Numbered from the stretch's first letter, positions 24,701 through 32,808 are shown. The stretch is DNA of 64,000 nt from Burkholderia sp. 8Y (GCF_902506145.1 NZ_LR733548.1:1-64000), one strand, 5' to 3'. A program made the numbers and translations. Notes: generated from the letters alone by a model not told the origin.

Positions 24701-25888
24701 ATGACCGATCTGTCCGAACCCATTGCGAAACACGAGCACGAAGGCGCGGTCATACCGCCGCCGTTGTGGCTGCTTGCCGAGCTGACGTATCGCTGTCCGC
24801 TGCACTGCGTGTTCTGCTACAACCCCGTGAACTATGCGGATCACACACAAGAGCTGAATACCGGGCAATGGCTCGACGCCTTGCGCCAGGCGCGCGCGCT
24901 GGGCGCGGCGCAACTCGGCTTTTCCGGCGGCGAGCCGCTGCTTCGCGACGATCTGGAAACGCTCGTCGCCGAGGCGCGCAAGCTCGGTTTCTATACGAAT
25001 CTCATCACGTCGGGTATCGGCCTCACGGACAAGCGTCTCACCGCGCTCAAGGACGCCGGCCTCGATCATATTCAGCTCTCGTTTCAGGACTCGACGCAGG
25101 AGCTGAACGACTTTCTATCGAGCACGAAGACATTCGATCTCAAGAAGCGCGTCGCGGGTCTCATCAAAGCGCACGGCTTCCCGATGGTGCTCAATTGCGT
25201 GCTGCATCGTTATAACTTGCCGCATATCGGCCGGATCATCGACATGGCGCTCGCGATGGACGCCGAGTACCTCGAACTGGCCAACACGCAGTACTACGGC
25301 TGGGCCCATGCGAACCGCGCGCAGCTCATGCCGACCGCCGAGCAGTTGCAGGAAGCTGAAGCGGTGGTCGAACGTTATCGCCGCGAAATAGGCGACAAGT
25401 GCAAGATATTCTTCGTCGTGCCGGACTATTACGAGCGCCGCCCGAAGCGTTGCATGAATGGATGGGGTTCCGTGTTCCTCGGCATTGCGCCCGATGGCGC
25501 AGCCCTGCCTTGCCATACGGCGCGCTCTTTGCCGGGTCTCACGTTTCCGAACGTCAAAGAGACACCGCTGAAAGACATCTGGTATGAAAGCGATGCCTTT
25601 AACCGTTTTCGTGGTTTCGGCTGGATGAAGGAGCCGTGCCGCAGTTGCGACGAGAAAGCGATCGACCTCGGTGGCTGCCGCTGCCAGGCGTACTTGCTCA
25701 CGGAAGATCCCGCAAACGCGGACCCCGTGTGCGACAAGTCCCCGCATCATGAACGCGTGATCGAAGTCGTGCGTGCTGCATCGGTCAGAGCGGAACCGGC
25801 CGAGCAGCCCATTGTCTTTCGCAACGATGCGAATTCGCGGCGCTTCTCCACGGCGCATCGCGCAAATGATTCGGATAACGGAGAATAA
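24701..25888 (+). CDS. pqqE: PqqA peptide cyclase PqqE (radical SAM/SPASM)
   Basis: 395 residues. Forms the Glu-Tyr C-C crosslink in PqqA. The radical SAM motif C-PLH-C-VF-C is at Cys32, Cys36 and Cys39, followed by FSGGEPLLR, and the SPASM auxiliary-cluster cysteines are in CMNGWGSVF, ALPCHTARS, PCRSCDEK and GGCRCQAY. The C-terminus runs about 15-20 residues beyond the usual end and is low in conservation. The response-regulator gene starts 5 bp after its stop, so it may be in the same transcript. Confidence 0.97.
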   Translation: MTDLSEPIAKHEHEGAVIPPPLWLLAELTYRCPLHCVFCYNPVNYADHTQELNTGQWLDALRQARALGAAQLGFSGGEPLLRDDLETLVAEARKLGFYTNLITSGIGLTDKRLTALKDAGLDHIQLSFQDSTQELNDFLSSTKTFDLKKRVAGLIKAHGFPMVLNCVLHRYNLPHIGRIIDMALAMDAEYLELANTQYYGWAHANRAQLMPTAEQLQEAEAVVERYRREIGDKCKIFFVVPDYYERRPKRCMNGWGSVFLGIAPDGAALPCHTARSLPGLTFPNVKETPLKDIWYESDAFNRFRGFGWMKEPCRSCDEKAIDLGGCRCQAYLLTEDPANADPVCDKSPHHERVIEVVRAASVRAEPAEQPIVFRNDANSRRFSTAHRANDSDNGE

Positions 25889-25893
25889 CCACC

Positions 25894-26592
25894 GTGACCG
25901 CTGACATCTCCGTGCTGCTGGTGGACGATCACGCAGTCGTGCGTGAGGGCTACAAGCGCCTGCTGGAACTGAGCCCCGACGTGAGCGTCGCGGGTGAAGC
26001 AGCGGACGCCGCGCAGGCGTATCAGAAATTCTGCGCGTTGCAGCCGGACGTCGTGGTGATGGACCTTGCATTGCCGGGCGCAAGCGGCATCGAAGCGATG
26101 CGGCGCATGCTCGCGCGTGAGCCGCAGGCGCGCGTGCTGATCTTCAGCGTGCACGAGGAAGCGATCTTCGTGCGTCGCGCGCTCGACGCCGGCGCGCGCG
26201 GCTATGTGACCAAGGCGAGCGCACCCGATGTGCTGGTCGAAGCGGTGCGTTCCGTCGCGCGGCGCATCGCTTATTTGAGTCCGGACATATCGCAGGCGCT
26301 CGCATTGCGCGAAACGATTCAGGAAGGGCCGCCGGGGCGGCAATTATCCGCGCGTGAATTCGAAGTATTGCGTCTGCTCGTTCAGGGCTATACCTTGCCC
26401 AGCATCGCGGAGAAACTCGGCCTCAGCCAGAAAACCGTGGCGAATCATCAATCGGTCATACGCCAGAAATTTGGTGCGGACAATGGCGTGCAGCTTGCAC
26501 AGATCGCCAATCGCCTCGGCCTTCATTTCGCCGATTTCACCGGCGCGGCGGATGCGCCGTTCGGCTCGCTCGGCAATGGCAGTCCCGCGTGA
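25894..26592 (+). CDS. NarL/FixJ-family response regulator
   Basis: 232 residues, GTG start 5 bp after pqqE. Receiver domain about 1-120 (DDH at 11-13, phosphorylatable Asp57 in VVMDLALPG), LuxR-type helix-turn-helix about 165-225 (LSAREFEVLRLLVQGYT, KTVANHQSVIRQKF). Very likely the partner of the convergent sensor kinase at 26523-27560, with which it shares 70 bp at the 3' ends. In methylotrophs and PQQ users such pairs control alcohol dehydrogenase and pqq genes, which is the suggested role. Confidence 0.9.
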   Translation: MTADISVLLVDDHAVVREGYKRLLELSPDVSVAGEAADAAQAYQKFCALQPDVVVMDLALPGASGIEAMRRMLAREPQARVLIFSVHEEAIFVRRALDAGARGYVTKASAPDVLVEAVRSVARRIAYLSPDISQALALRETIQEGPPGRQLSAREFEVLRLLVQGYTLPSIAEKLGLSQKTVANHQSVIRQKFGADNGVQLAQIANRLGLHFADFTGAADAPFGSLGNGSPA

Positions 26593-27560
26593 ACAGGAAC
26601 GCGGGCGCAGAACAGGAAGCCTTCGCCGGGGCGGCTTGCGATATGAAACTCACCGCCGAGCGCCTCGACGCGCTCGCGCATGCCGATCAGTCCCAAGCCC
26701 TTGCGCGGAATGTCGAGGTCGATGCCGGGGCCGTCGTCGGCCATCGTCACGACGATTTCGCCCGCGCTTGACGCGCGCACCAGGTAAATCTCGACGCGTG
26801 CATCGCGCGCGAACTTCGATACGTTCGTCAGCCCTTCCTGCACCAGCCGATACAGCGTGATATTGAGCGCATCGCTGAGATGGTCGAAGTCGCCTTCCAC
26901 CGTCAGCGAAAAAGCCGCTTGCGGCAAGCGTTCGCGCCAGCCTTCGATGCAATGCTCGAGCGCGGTCGGCAAGCCGAATTCATCGAGGCCGATCGGTCTC
27001 AGCTTGCGTATCATTCCGCCGATTTCGCGGTACACGTGCGTGGCGTTTTGCATCAACGCCAGCGAAAGCCGATGGATTTCCGCTTCGCGCTCGGCAGAGA
27101 GGTCGCGAATGCGCGCGGCATCGAGCGACATGGCGTTGAGGTATTGACCTAGTTCGTCATGCAATTCGCGCGCAAGATGACGGCGCTCGGTTTCTTGCGC
27201 GGAAATAGCCTGATTGGCAAGCCGCCGGTTTTCAGCAAGCAGATGCTCCGCTTCTTCCTCCAGCGTGCGACGCCGGCGCACTTCGCATTGAGCCTCCCGA
27301 TAGCGCCGCCACGCGAACCATGCGAAGCCGAGCGCCAGCACGAAGAGCGTAGCGGGCAGTTCGTCGAGCTGAAAACGCTCAACGCTGCGCGTCCAGCGAT
27401 AGGTGAACTCGCTGAAATCGAAGCGCGCGAAGATCGCGCCCGCGATGAGCGTGACGGCAAGCACGCAGACGAGATCGCGCGCTACCGTTGAACGCGGCGC
27501 GTGCGTCGAGTGCGCTTGCGCATGAGAGGACAGAGGCTCGGATGGCATCACGCAAAGCAT
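26523..27560 (-). CDS. sensor histidine kinase (HisKA_3, NarX-like)
   Basis: 345 residues with the start at 27560 (GAAGGA upstream); ATGs at 27608 and 27548 are alternatives. Two membrane helices, near VCVLAVTLIAGAIFA and LPATLFVLALGFAWFAW, bracket a short periplasmic loop. A coiled coil follows, then the phospho-acceptor block ETERRHLARELHDELGQYLN, and an HATPase with TLYRLVQEGLTNVSKFA and DDGPGIDLDI...GLGLIGMRERV. Its last 23 codons overlap the response-regulator gene on the opposite strand. Stimulus unknown; the small sensor loop may be membrane-sensing. Confidence 0.9.
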   Translation of the reverse strand: MLCVMPSEPLSSHAQAHSTHAPRSTVARDLVCVLAVTLIAGAIFARFDFSEFTYRWTRSVERFQLDELPATLFVLALGFAWFAWRRYREAQCEVRRRRTLEEEAEHLLAENRRLANQAISAQETERRHLARELHDELGQYLNAMSLDAARIRDLSAEREAEIHRLSLALMQNATHVYREIGGMIRKLRPIGLDEFGLPTALEHCIEGWRERLPQAAFSLTVEGDFDHLSDALNITLYRLVQEGLTNVSKFARDARVEIYLVRASSAGEIVVTMADDGPGIDLDIPRKGLGLIGMRERVEALGGEFHIASRPGEGFLFCARVPVHAGLPLPSEPNGASAAPVKSAK

Positions 27561-27673
27561 TCTACGCACGCATCCTTCAGGAGGCGCAGTCGCCACCGCA
27601 CGTTTCATCCGCTTATGTGCGCGAACGGGAGAATCTCCCGGTGCGTGATGGATTCAGATGCGCCGCGAATGAA

Positions 27674-28084
27674 TCAGCGCGGCTTGAACGGATAGATCTT
27701 GGCTGGCCGCCGCTGGCGCAATTCCGCCAGGTAATTTTCCACGAAGCGGCTTAGCGCATGCGCCTTCAATTGTTCGAGCATACGCATGGCGTCGCTGGGT
27801 GATTCCGGTCCCATCACGAGCGCGCCGACGCCGAGCGCGCCGAGATGCACGACCATTGCGCAGGAAGAGAGTGAGCCGGCGTCGAACATGCGCACGGCAT
27901 CGGCGGCTTCGTCGTCGATTTCGAGGTCATCCTCTTCGCGCTCTTCGAAATGCAGCATGCCGTGCCTGTTGATGGACGCGGGCAGCCAGCGGCAATTCCC
28001 CGTGCCGCCCTGCGCTGCGATAAGAACGCGCTTGCGCATGGGTGTATCGCTGATTGCGTCGAACGCCTCGGCTAATGTACGCAT
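27674..28084 (-). CDS. conserved hypothetical protein
   Basis: 136 residues; a GAGGA ribosome site precedes the ATG. No family recognised. Visible features are KRVLIAAQGGTGNCRWLP, an acidic stretch FEEREEDDLEIDDEAAD and a basic C-terminus RRPAKIYPFKPR; no signal peptide or membrane helix. Probably cytoplasmic. It lies between the sensor kinase and the propeller gene, in the same direction as both. Confidence 0.6.
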   Translation of the reverse strand: MRTLAEAFDAISDTPMRKRVLIAAQGGTGNCRWLPASINRHGMLHFEEREEDDLEIDDEAADAVRMFDAGSLSSCAMVVHLGALGVGALVMGPESPSDAMRMLEQLKAHALSRFVENYLAELRQRRPAKIYPFKPR

Positions 28085-28193
28085 GATTGTCCTCGCCGGC
28101 GAGCCTAACTGATACTAGCAGCCGGCCGCAGCGAGGCGCGACGTGGAATACGCAATGATGCGCGGCACAAAACGAAATGGCCCGTGATGCGCG

Positions 28194-29258
28194 TCATCGT
28201 CCGGTGATGGAACCCGCGCTCGGCGGATACGTCACGATGCCCCAGGGAAGCGGCAGATCGCCGATCTGCTTGACGGTCGCGTAGCTCAAAGCGTCGAGCA
28301 CATACACCGCGTTCGAGCGGCCGCACGCGAGCAATAGCTTGGAGCCATCCGGCGTGAAGCTGAAGTGCCAGCAACGCTGCCCGATTGGCACGTCGCTGAT
28401 ATGCGCGTAAGTCGAAGCATCGAAGACTTGCAGCGTCTTGTCGCGCGAGGCAGCCACGAACAAGCGCTTGCCCGATGGATCGAACGACACGCCATAGGGG
28501 CCGGCCTTCGTGTCGACGGTCTTGCCTGGCTTGAGGTCGCTTCCCTCGAGCACGATGAACTTGTTCGCGTTCTCGAGCGTGACGACATAGTCCTTGCCGT
28601 CAGGCGATGCCTTGATGCCGCGCGGGCGCGATCCCTTCGGCAGATTCACGGTACGCACGGGCTGGCCCGTGGCAGCGCGATAGACCGATACCGTGTCGTC
28701 GCCTTCGTTGGTCACGAGAATGAGCTTTCCGTCCGGCGAAAACTCGACGCCTTCGGTCTCATGGCCGCTCTTGACGGAATGCCTGATCTTCATCGTCTTG
28801 AGATCGACGATGGCGACTTCCGCCGGCGGCGAATTGGCGTCGTCGTCGTCCTTTTGCGGCTGTCCGGGCTTAGGCGGTGCGCCCGATTCGCCGGGCTCAT
28901 AGGTCACATAGGCATCGTTGCCGCGCACGCGCACGAACTCCGGATTTTTGCCGATCTTCGCGCGTCTAAGCAACTTGCCCGTCGACGTGTCGATCTCCGA
29001 AAGATCGCCCGTCGATTTATTCGCGACGTAAAGGCGCGTGCCGTCGTTGTTGAGACTCAGGCCGCGCGGACCGTCCTTGCCGATGTCGATCGTGCGCGCA
29101 AGCGACAGGCTGTCCAGATTGATCACCCCGACGCCCGTGCTTTCGCTCGTCACATACGCTGTCGGCGCTGCCGCCTGCGCGTGACTCGCGCCAATCAGCA
29201 GCGCGGGCGCTAACAGCGACGCGCAGGCAAGGCGCATCGCGTTGAAGCTCACATGCAT
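28194..29258 (-). CDS. PQQ-dependent-catabolism-associated beta-propeller protein
   Basis: 354 residues from the ATG at 29258, with CGGAG 8 nt upstream. Signal peptide about 1-29 (CASLLAPALLIGASHAQA-AA), so periplasmic. The rest is a YVTN/WD40-like seven-bladed propeller with repeats of the kind GLSLNNDGTRLYVANKSTGD, GVEFSPDGKLILVTNEGDD and GVSFDPSGKRLFVAASRDK. This family is found with PQQ alcohol dehydrogenase loci. An unusual acidic Pro-rich insert (PKPGQPQKDDDDANSPP) lies in the second third. No PQQ dehydrogenase gene is in the window. Confidence 0.85.
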   Translation of the reverse strand: MHVSFNAMRLACASLLAPALLIGASHAQAAAPTAYVTSESTGVGVINLDSLSLARTIDIGKDGPRGLSLNNDGTRLYVANKSTGDLSEIDTSTGKLLRRAKIGKNPEFVRVRGNDAYVTYEPGESGAPPKPGQPQKDDDDANSPPAEVAIVDLKTMKIRHSVKSGHETEGVEFSPDGKLILVTNEGDDTVSVYRAATGQPVRTVNLPKGSRPRGIKASPDGKDYVVTLENANKFIVLEGSDLKPGKTVDTKAGPYGVSFDPSGKRLFVAASRDKTLQVFDASTYAHISDVPIGQRCWHFSFTPDGSKLLLACGRSNAVYVLDALSYATVKQIGDLPLPWGIVTYPPSAGSITGR

Positions 29259-29404
29259 GGTCGTCTCCGGGCTAAACGTTCTTTGTATCGTTTTAGCGGG
29301 CCTTAGTGAAAGCGAGCCCACAGTCAACTTAGCGCAGGACACTGCGCGCAAGCAACGCCGCAAGGCGGGAGAAATTCCCGAAATGCGCGGCACGCGAGCG
29401 CGGC

Positions 29405-29935
29405 TTAGCGCATGACAGACGCATCGCTTGCCAGCAGATCGACGAGCGCCTTCGCACCGCGCCGCCATGATTGATCGGTGTTGCCGCGCATATCGACCGA
29501 ACGCTGAAAGACTGTGGCGCCGCTATCGACGTCTTCCACGCGCAAATTGATATTGAGGATCAGATTGCTGATCTTCTGCACCCAGCACACGCCGACGCGC
29601 GATACACCCAGCTCGCGCGCCACACGAAGCTCGCAACCATTGCATGCGTTCATATCCTGCCCGCGCTGCAGCGATGCAATGAGATCGCTCGCCGGCGCGT
29701 TGTCGGCCACGCGAAAGGGCGTGTGTAGGCGCAGTTCGTCGCGCAATGCGTTGCTGACCATCGCAAGGCGCGCGGCCTGTATGCGGTTCGTGTCGGCATC
29801 GTTATAGGCGGCGTTGTCGTCGATCAGGGTGCAATCCAGAAGCGCGATCGACTGCTGCGCGTCTTGCGCCTGCACGCGGCCAAATAGCCACGCGCAAAGG
29901 ACGAAAACAGCCAGCGCGCGGACGATGATTGTCAT
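29405..29935 (-). CDS. secreted protein of DUF2380/DUF3280 type, PQQ-locus associated
   Basis: 176 residues; signal peptide 1-23 (LAVFVLCAWLFGRVQA). The mature part has IALLDCTLIDDN, a cysteine pair in NACNGCELRVARELG, CWVQKISNLILNINLRVEDV and RSVDMRGNTDQSW, resembling small exported proteins near quinohaemoprotein dehydrogenase loci. Function unknown. Same strand as the propeller gene; 146 bp lie between them. Confidence 0.65.
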   Translation of the reverse strand: MTIIVRALAVFVLCAWLFGRVQAQDAQQSIALLDCTLIDDNAAYNDADTNRIQAARLAMVSNALRDELRLHTPFRVADNAPASDLIASLQRGQDMNACNGCELRVARELGVSRVGVCWVQKISNLILNINLRVEDVDSGATVFQRSVDMRGNTDQSWRRGAKALVDLLASDASVMR

Positions 29936-30096
29936 GGTTACGGTCCCGATGGATCAGTCGTGACACGAGCGCCAACAGCACGCGCGGCGTCTGTCGGCTT
30001 GCATCCAACATACCGGTGTCCAGCACTGCGGGCAAGCGCGGCGTGCGAACGCCGAACGGCATACACCTCGTGCCGGTGCATGCATGGCGCACGCTT

Positions 30097-30112
30097 TGGC
30101 ATGGGCCTTGCA
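30097..30112 (+). promoter_or_regulatory. sigma-54 (-24/-12) promoter for the double-glycine peptide gene
   Basis: TGGCATGGGCCTTGCA matches TGGCAC-R-N4-TTGCW with a single mismatch (T for C in the -24 box); GG and GC are 10 nt apart. It is nearly identical to the pqqA element at 12038. Predicted start near 30123, giving a leader of about 55 nt. A CGTGACACG palindrome is upstream near 29963. Confidence 0.75.
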
Positions 30113-30177
30113 AAAATTCCGAACGAGCACATGCAAGTGCTCGATCCACTCTATATCAAGCCGCCAGGAGAACCGCC

Positions 30178-30387
30178 ATGAAGCCCGCTCTCGTCATTAC
30201 CGACCTCTCGCTCGACACCGCCACGCGCCCCATCGTAGCCGCGCTGTCGCGGCAGCAGATGCAGCACATTGTCGGGGGACGGTCCGTTCTCGCGACCGTC
30301 GACGGCCGCTCTAACGCTGCAATCGACGACTGGCAGATGAACATCGCCATCTTCGAAGGACGCGTCGGCGGACCTTATATCGTTTGA
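30178..30387 (+). CDS. 69-residue peptide with double-glycine-type leader
   Basis: 69 residues; CAGGAG ribosome site 8 nt before the ATG. The first 34 residues end in LSRQQMQHIVGG, which resembles the L-S-x-x-E-L-x-x-I-x-G-G cleavage motif of double-glycine leaders exported or trimmed by C39 peptidases. The remaining 35 residues (RSVLATVDGRSNAAIDDW then QMNIAIFEGRVGGPYIV) have no cysteine, so no lantibiotic or disulfide bacteriocin is expected. The gene has its own sigma-54 promoter and a stem-loop 11 nt after the stop. No peptidase-transporter or modifying enzyme is adjacent. Possibly a secreted or modified signal peptide; function unknown. Confidence 0.65.
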   Translation: MKPALVITDLSLDTATRPIVAALSRQQMQHIVGGRSVLATVDGRSNAAIDDWQMNIAIFEGRVGGPYIV

Positions 30388-30397
30388 CGCATGCCAA

Positions 30398-30429
30398 GCG
30401 GCGCGCGTGCGTGAGCACATACGCGCCGC
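30398..30429 (+). other. stem-loop after the double-glycine peptide gene
   Basis: GCGGCGCG (30398-30405) pairs with CGCGCCGC (30422-30429); a small nested hairpin GTGC-GTGA-GCAC sits in the loop. It begins 11 nt after the stop and lacks a T-run, like the structure after pqqA. Probably mRNA stabilising or partial termination. Confidence 0.55.
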
Positions 30430-30518
30430 CGTTGCTTTCGTCGATGCTTTCGCCAATGGATTCGCAACGTCAAGAGGAGTAAGGTTGGCTTGCCAGCATG
30501 GCGAAACAGGAGACGATC

Positions 30519-30827
30519 ATGGCCAGCGACCTCCCTGCTCAATGGCATGTCTTCGAGTACGAAGGCTTCGATATCCGCGTGCATGCGCAACCCAAGCCCG
30601 GGCCGCAAAACGCTGAACGTTACGGGTTTATCGGTCACGTGTGCCTGCACGGCGCGAATGCGGACGTGCCCGGAGAAGCCGTTCACTTTCACGCCGACGG
30701 CGACGACGCATACAAGACGGCTGAAGATGCCGTGGACGATGCGCGGCATATCGGCAAGAGCATCGTGGATGGCACGCATCCGGACCTCTCGGTGCTGTCC
30801 ATCGTGTCACACCATCACCATTCCTGA
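30519..30827 (+). CDS. small conserved hypothetical protein
   Basis: 102 residues from the ATG at 30519, which has an excellent CAGGAG site; an ATG at 30498 is possible. No signal peptide or membrane segment. Contains WHVFEYEGFDIRVHAQPK, GFIGHVCLHGANADVPGEAV, AEDAVDDARHIGKSIVDG and a C-terminal SHHHHS that could bind metal. Family not recognised. It may share the transcript with the peptide gene upstream. Confidence 0.6.
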   Translation: MASDLPAQWHVFEYEGFDIRVHAQPKPGPQNAERYGFIGHVCLHGANADVPGEAVHFHADGDDAYKTAEDAVDDARHIGKSIVDGTHPDLSVLSIVSHHHHS

Positions 30828-30841
30828 CAGAACCCACTTGC

Positions 30842-31213
30842 ATGGCGATCCCACACGACGATGCGCGCGTCGAAGGTCTTAGCGCGGTCACGCTTGCCAC
30901 TCATGACATGGCGCGCGCCGTGGGCTTTTATCAGGCACTGGGCTTTCGCATCGTTCATGGCGGTGCGAACGAAGCGTTCACGTCTTTCGCGCTCGGCACT
31001 TCGTTCCTCAACATCACCAGCGAGACGCACGGCCCCATTCAATGGTGGGGCCGCGTCATCATCTATGTCTCCGACGTCGACGCGTTCTATAGCAACGTAA
31101 AGGCGCAAGGTATCGAGCCGCACTTCGCACCGCGCGACGCGCCTTGGAACGAGCGTTATTTTCATCTCACTGATCCGGACGGCCACGAACTCAGCTTCGC
31201 GCGCCCGCTTTGA
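30842..31213 (+). CDS. VOC (glyoxalase/bleomycin-resistance) family protein
   Basis: 123 residues. Typical VOC beta-alpha-beta-beta-beta fold: VEGLSAVTLATHDMARAVGFYQ at the N-terminus, then YVSDVDAFYSNVKAQGIEP and YFHLTDPDGHELSFARP at the C-terminus, the latter with the metal-ligand Glu. Substrate unknown; it could be a lyase, isomerase or binding protein. 14 bp after the preceding gene. Confidence 0.8.
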   Translation: MAIPHDDARVEGLSAVTLATHDMARAVGFYQALGFRIVHGGANEAFTSFALGTSFLNITSETHGPIQWWGRVIIYVSDVDAFYSNVKAQGIEPHFAPRDAPWNERYFHLTDPDGHELSFARPL

Positions 31214-31512
31214 CGCGAGGCGTCTTCCGGCATGACGTTCGCTTCGCTGCTTGTGTGAGGCAGCGCAACGTGAGCAATTGATACGACGGTTCGCGTACAT
31301 ACCCGCGCGCCATGCGGCGTGACGATGAAGCATCGGCTTCCCGCTTGTTGCTATTTCGCCAAAGCATGTACTTCATGCCGGTTCGAGGCGTAGAGTTCAA
31401 GTGCTTTCTCAAGTGCGTGATGCGGTGCGGCAGGCGTCTTTCATGAGCGACTCAAGCGTCGGAGGATTTCGGCCGATATACAGCCATGAACGCCGCATGC
31501 AGGAGACTTCAG
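31214..31512. other. 299-bp spacer without a recognised gene
   Basis: No coding potential, RNA structure or promoter could be supported, beyond a TAGAGTT element near 31391. The ribosome site of the next gene (CAGGAG) lies at its 3' end. Confidence 0.4.
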
Positions 31513-31761
31513 ATGAAATGCGCGAACGAACAATCACTTCGTTATCTGGTCGAGAAATGGCTTGCGCCGGCCAGCGTGCCGGTGCATGTCAAGCAGTTCA
31601 GCCGCACGCGCGCCGATCACCGGCGTTTCGTGTGCGTGGAAACGGTGCAAGGCGCTGCATCGAAGGCACTGTTCTTCTTCCGTCACGACGACGGGCAGTG
31701 GTGCGTCTATCCCGCCGCACCGCGCAGAGAGAACTTGCGTATGGAAAGGCTTGCCGCCTGA
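31513..31761 (+). CDS. small hypothetical protein
   Basis: 82 residues from the ATG at 31513, preceded by CAGGAGAC; an ATG at 31486 is the alternative. Basic, with LRYLVEKWLAPASVPVHVKQ and FVCVETVQGAASKALFFFRH; no signal peptide. Resembles short Burkholderiales-specific proteins. Function unknown. Ends 10 bp from the convergent dnaJ-like gene. Confidence 0.55.
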   Translation: MKCANEQSLRYLVEKWLAPASVPVHVKQFSRTRADHRRFVCVETVQGAASKALFFFRHDDGQWCVYPAAPRRENLRMERLAA

Positions 31762-31771
31762 AAACTGGCGC

Positions 31772-32326
31772 CTATAAGCGCAGGTTGTTGAAGAACTGGA
31801 ACCACATCGCGCCCAGCGGATTCGCGGCGTTGGTCTCGTCGGCTTTCGCATTTTCAGCCGTTTTTTCGGCGGGTTCTTTGTCTTCTGTATCGGGCTGCAC
31901 CGGCGCTTGACGCGACTCATGCAGTGCCACGACGCTTTCTGCAATGCGACGCGCGGTTTCTTCATCGCAGTCCTGTCCAAGCAGCACGCCGAACACGACA
32001 TCACGGTTATGACCCTGCGCTGCGAAGCGCATTGCAAGCGATACGCGCTTCGCATACAGCGCCTCGCGCTCCGCTTCCTCTTCGCGCATGCGAGCTTCCC
32101 AGCGGGCGATTTCTTCCGCGAAGGTCCGGTCGTACACCTCGCGTTGCGCGGGGTCGGACAGAATGGCGTACGCCTCCTTCACTTCCTGAAATCGGGCGCG
32201 TGCCGCATCTTCATTCCCGGCATTGCGATCAGGATGGCAGCGCATGGCTGCCTTGCGATAGGCCCGCTTGATCTCGTCTTCGGTGGCGTGTTCATCGACG
32301 CCTAGCGTTTCGTATAGCGTTGCCAT
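31772..32326 (-). CDS. J-domain co-chaperone-like protein
   Basis: 184 residues from the ATG at 32326. The J domain fills about residues 1-66 with the HPD motif intact (His31-Pro32-Asp33 in RCHPDRN), so it should stimulate a DnaK-type ATPase. The rest lacks the G/F and zinc-finger regions of DnaJ; instead it has a charged helical segment and a C-terminal acidic/Ala-rich tail ending MWFQFFNNLRL. Partner unknown. Confidence 0.85.
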   Translation of the reverse strand: MATLYETLGVDEHATEDEIKRAYRKAAMRCHPDRNAGNEDAARARFQEVKEAYAILSDPAQREVYDRTFAEEIARWEARMREEEAEREALYAKRVSLAMRFAAQGHNRDVVFGVLLGQDCDEETARRIAESVVALHESRQAPVQPDTEDKEPAEKTAENAKADETNAANPLGAMWFQFFNNLRL

Positions 32327-32387
32327 GTGCAGTCGTTGAGAAGTGACGCGAGGCATCGTAACACGCTAAAAATGGGGCCTTTGCGCG

Positions 32388-32714
32388 CTAGCGGCGCGCG
32401 CGAATGATCGCACTGAGACTTCGCGGCCCTAATGCATCATGGATGGCGCGCGCGGCGCGCAGATGATGCGCGATATGCAGTCGAATGACGATAACCACCG
32501 CGACGAAAAACGCGAGCGTCACGTACATGTACTGGCGTTGGTCCGGCACGAGGCCGAATCGCGTATGCAGCGCCACGAAGACGAGCCACGCAACGGCCGG
32601 CGCGTGCAGCGTCCAGTGCCGTTGCGCGAAATGCCACGCCAGCCGTCGCACGTTGCTTCGTGCGCGACGGTCAAGTCCTGCGAGTTCGGGGCGTCGGTTG
32701 AACGAGAATGGCAT
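32388..32714 (-). CDS. small membrane protein, function unknown
   Basis: 108 residues. Two hydrophobic helices: LHAPAVAWLVFVALHTRF and YMYVTLAFFVAVVIVIRL. Basic N- and C-terminal tails. No family recognised and the ribosome site is weak, so the start is uncertain. Same direction as the J-domain gene, 61 bp upstream of its ATG. Confidence 0.55.
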   Translation of the reverse strand: MPFSFNRRPELAGLDRRARSNVRRLAWHFAQRHWTLHAPAVAWLVFVALHTRFGLVPDQRQYMYVTLAFFVAVVIVIRLHIAHHLRAARAIHDALGPRSLSAIIRARR

Positions 32715-32808
32715 GACGTGAATGGATGCGCCATGAGCGCGTCACATTGAAGAGCGATGTTCCAAGGCTTCATTCCGTCCAGCATACGCGCGAGGCCGCT
32801 TTCTTACG

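Noticed and set aside
29936..30095. minus-strand sigma-54 element for the secreted protein at 29405
   Set aside because: The best match (CCGG...GC on the minus strand near 30005-30022) has four mismatches, too weak to report.
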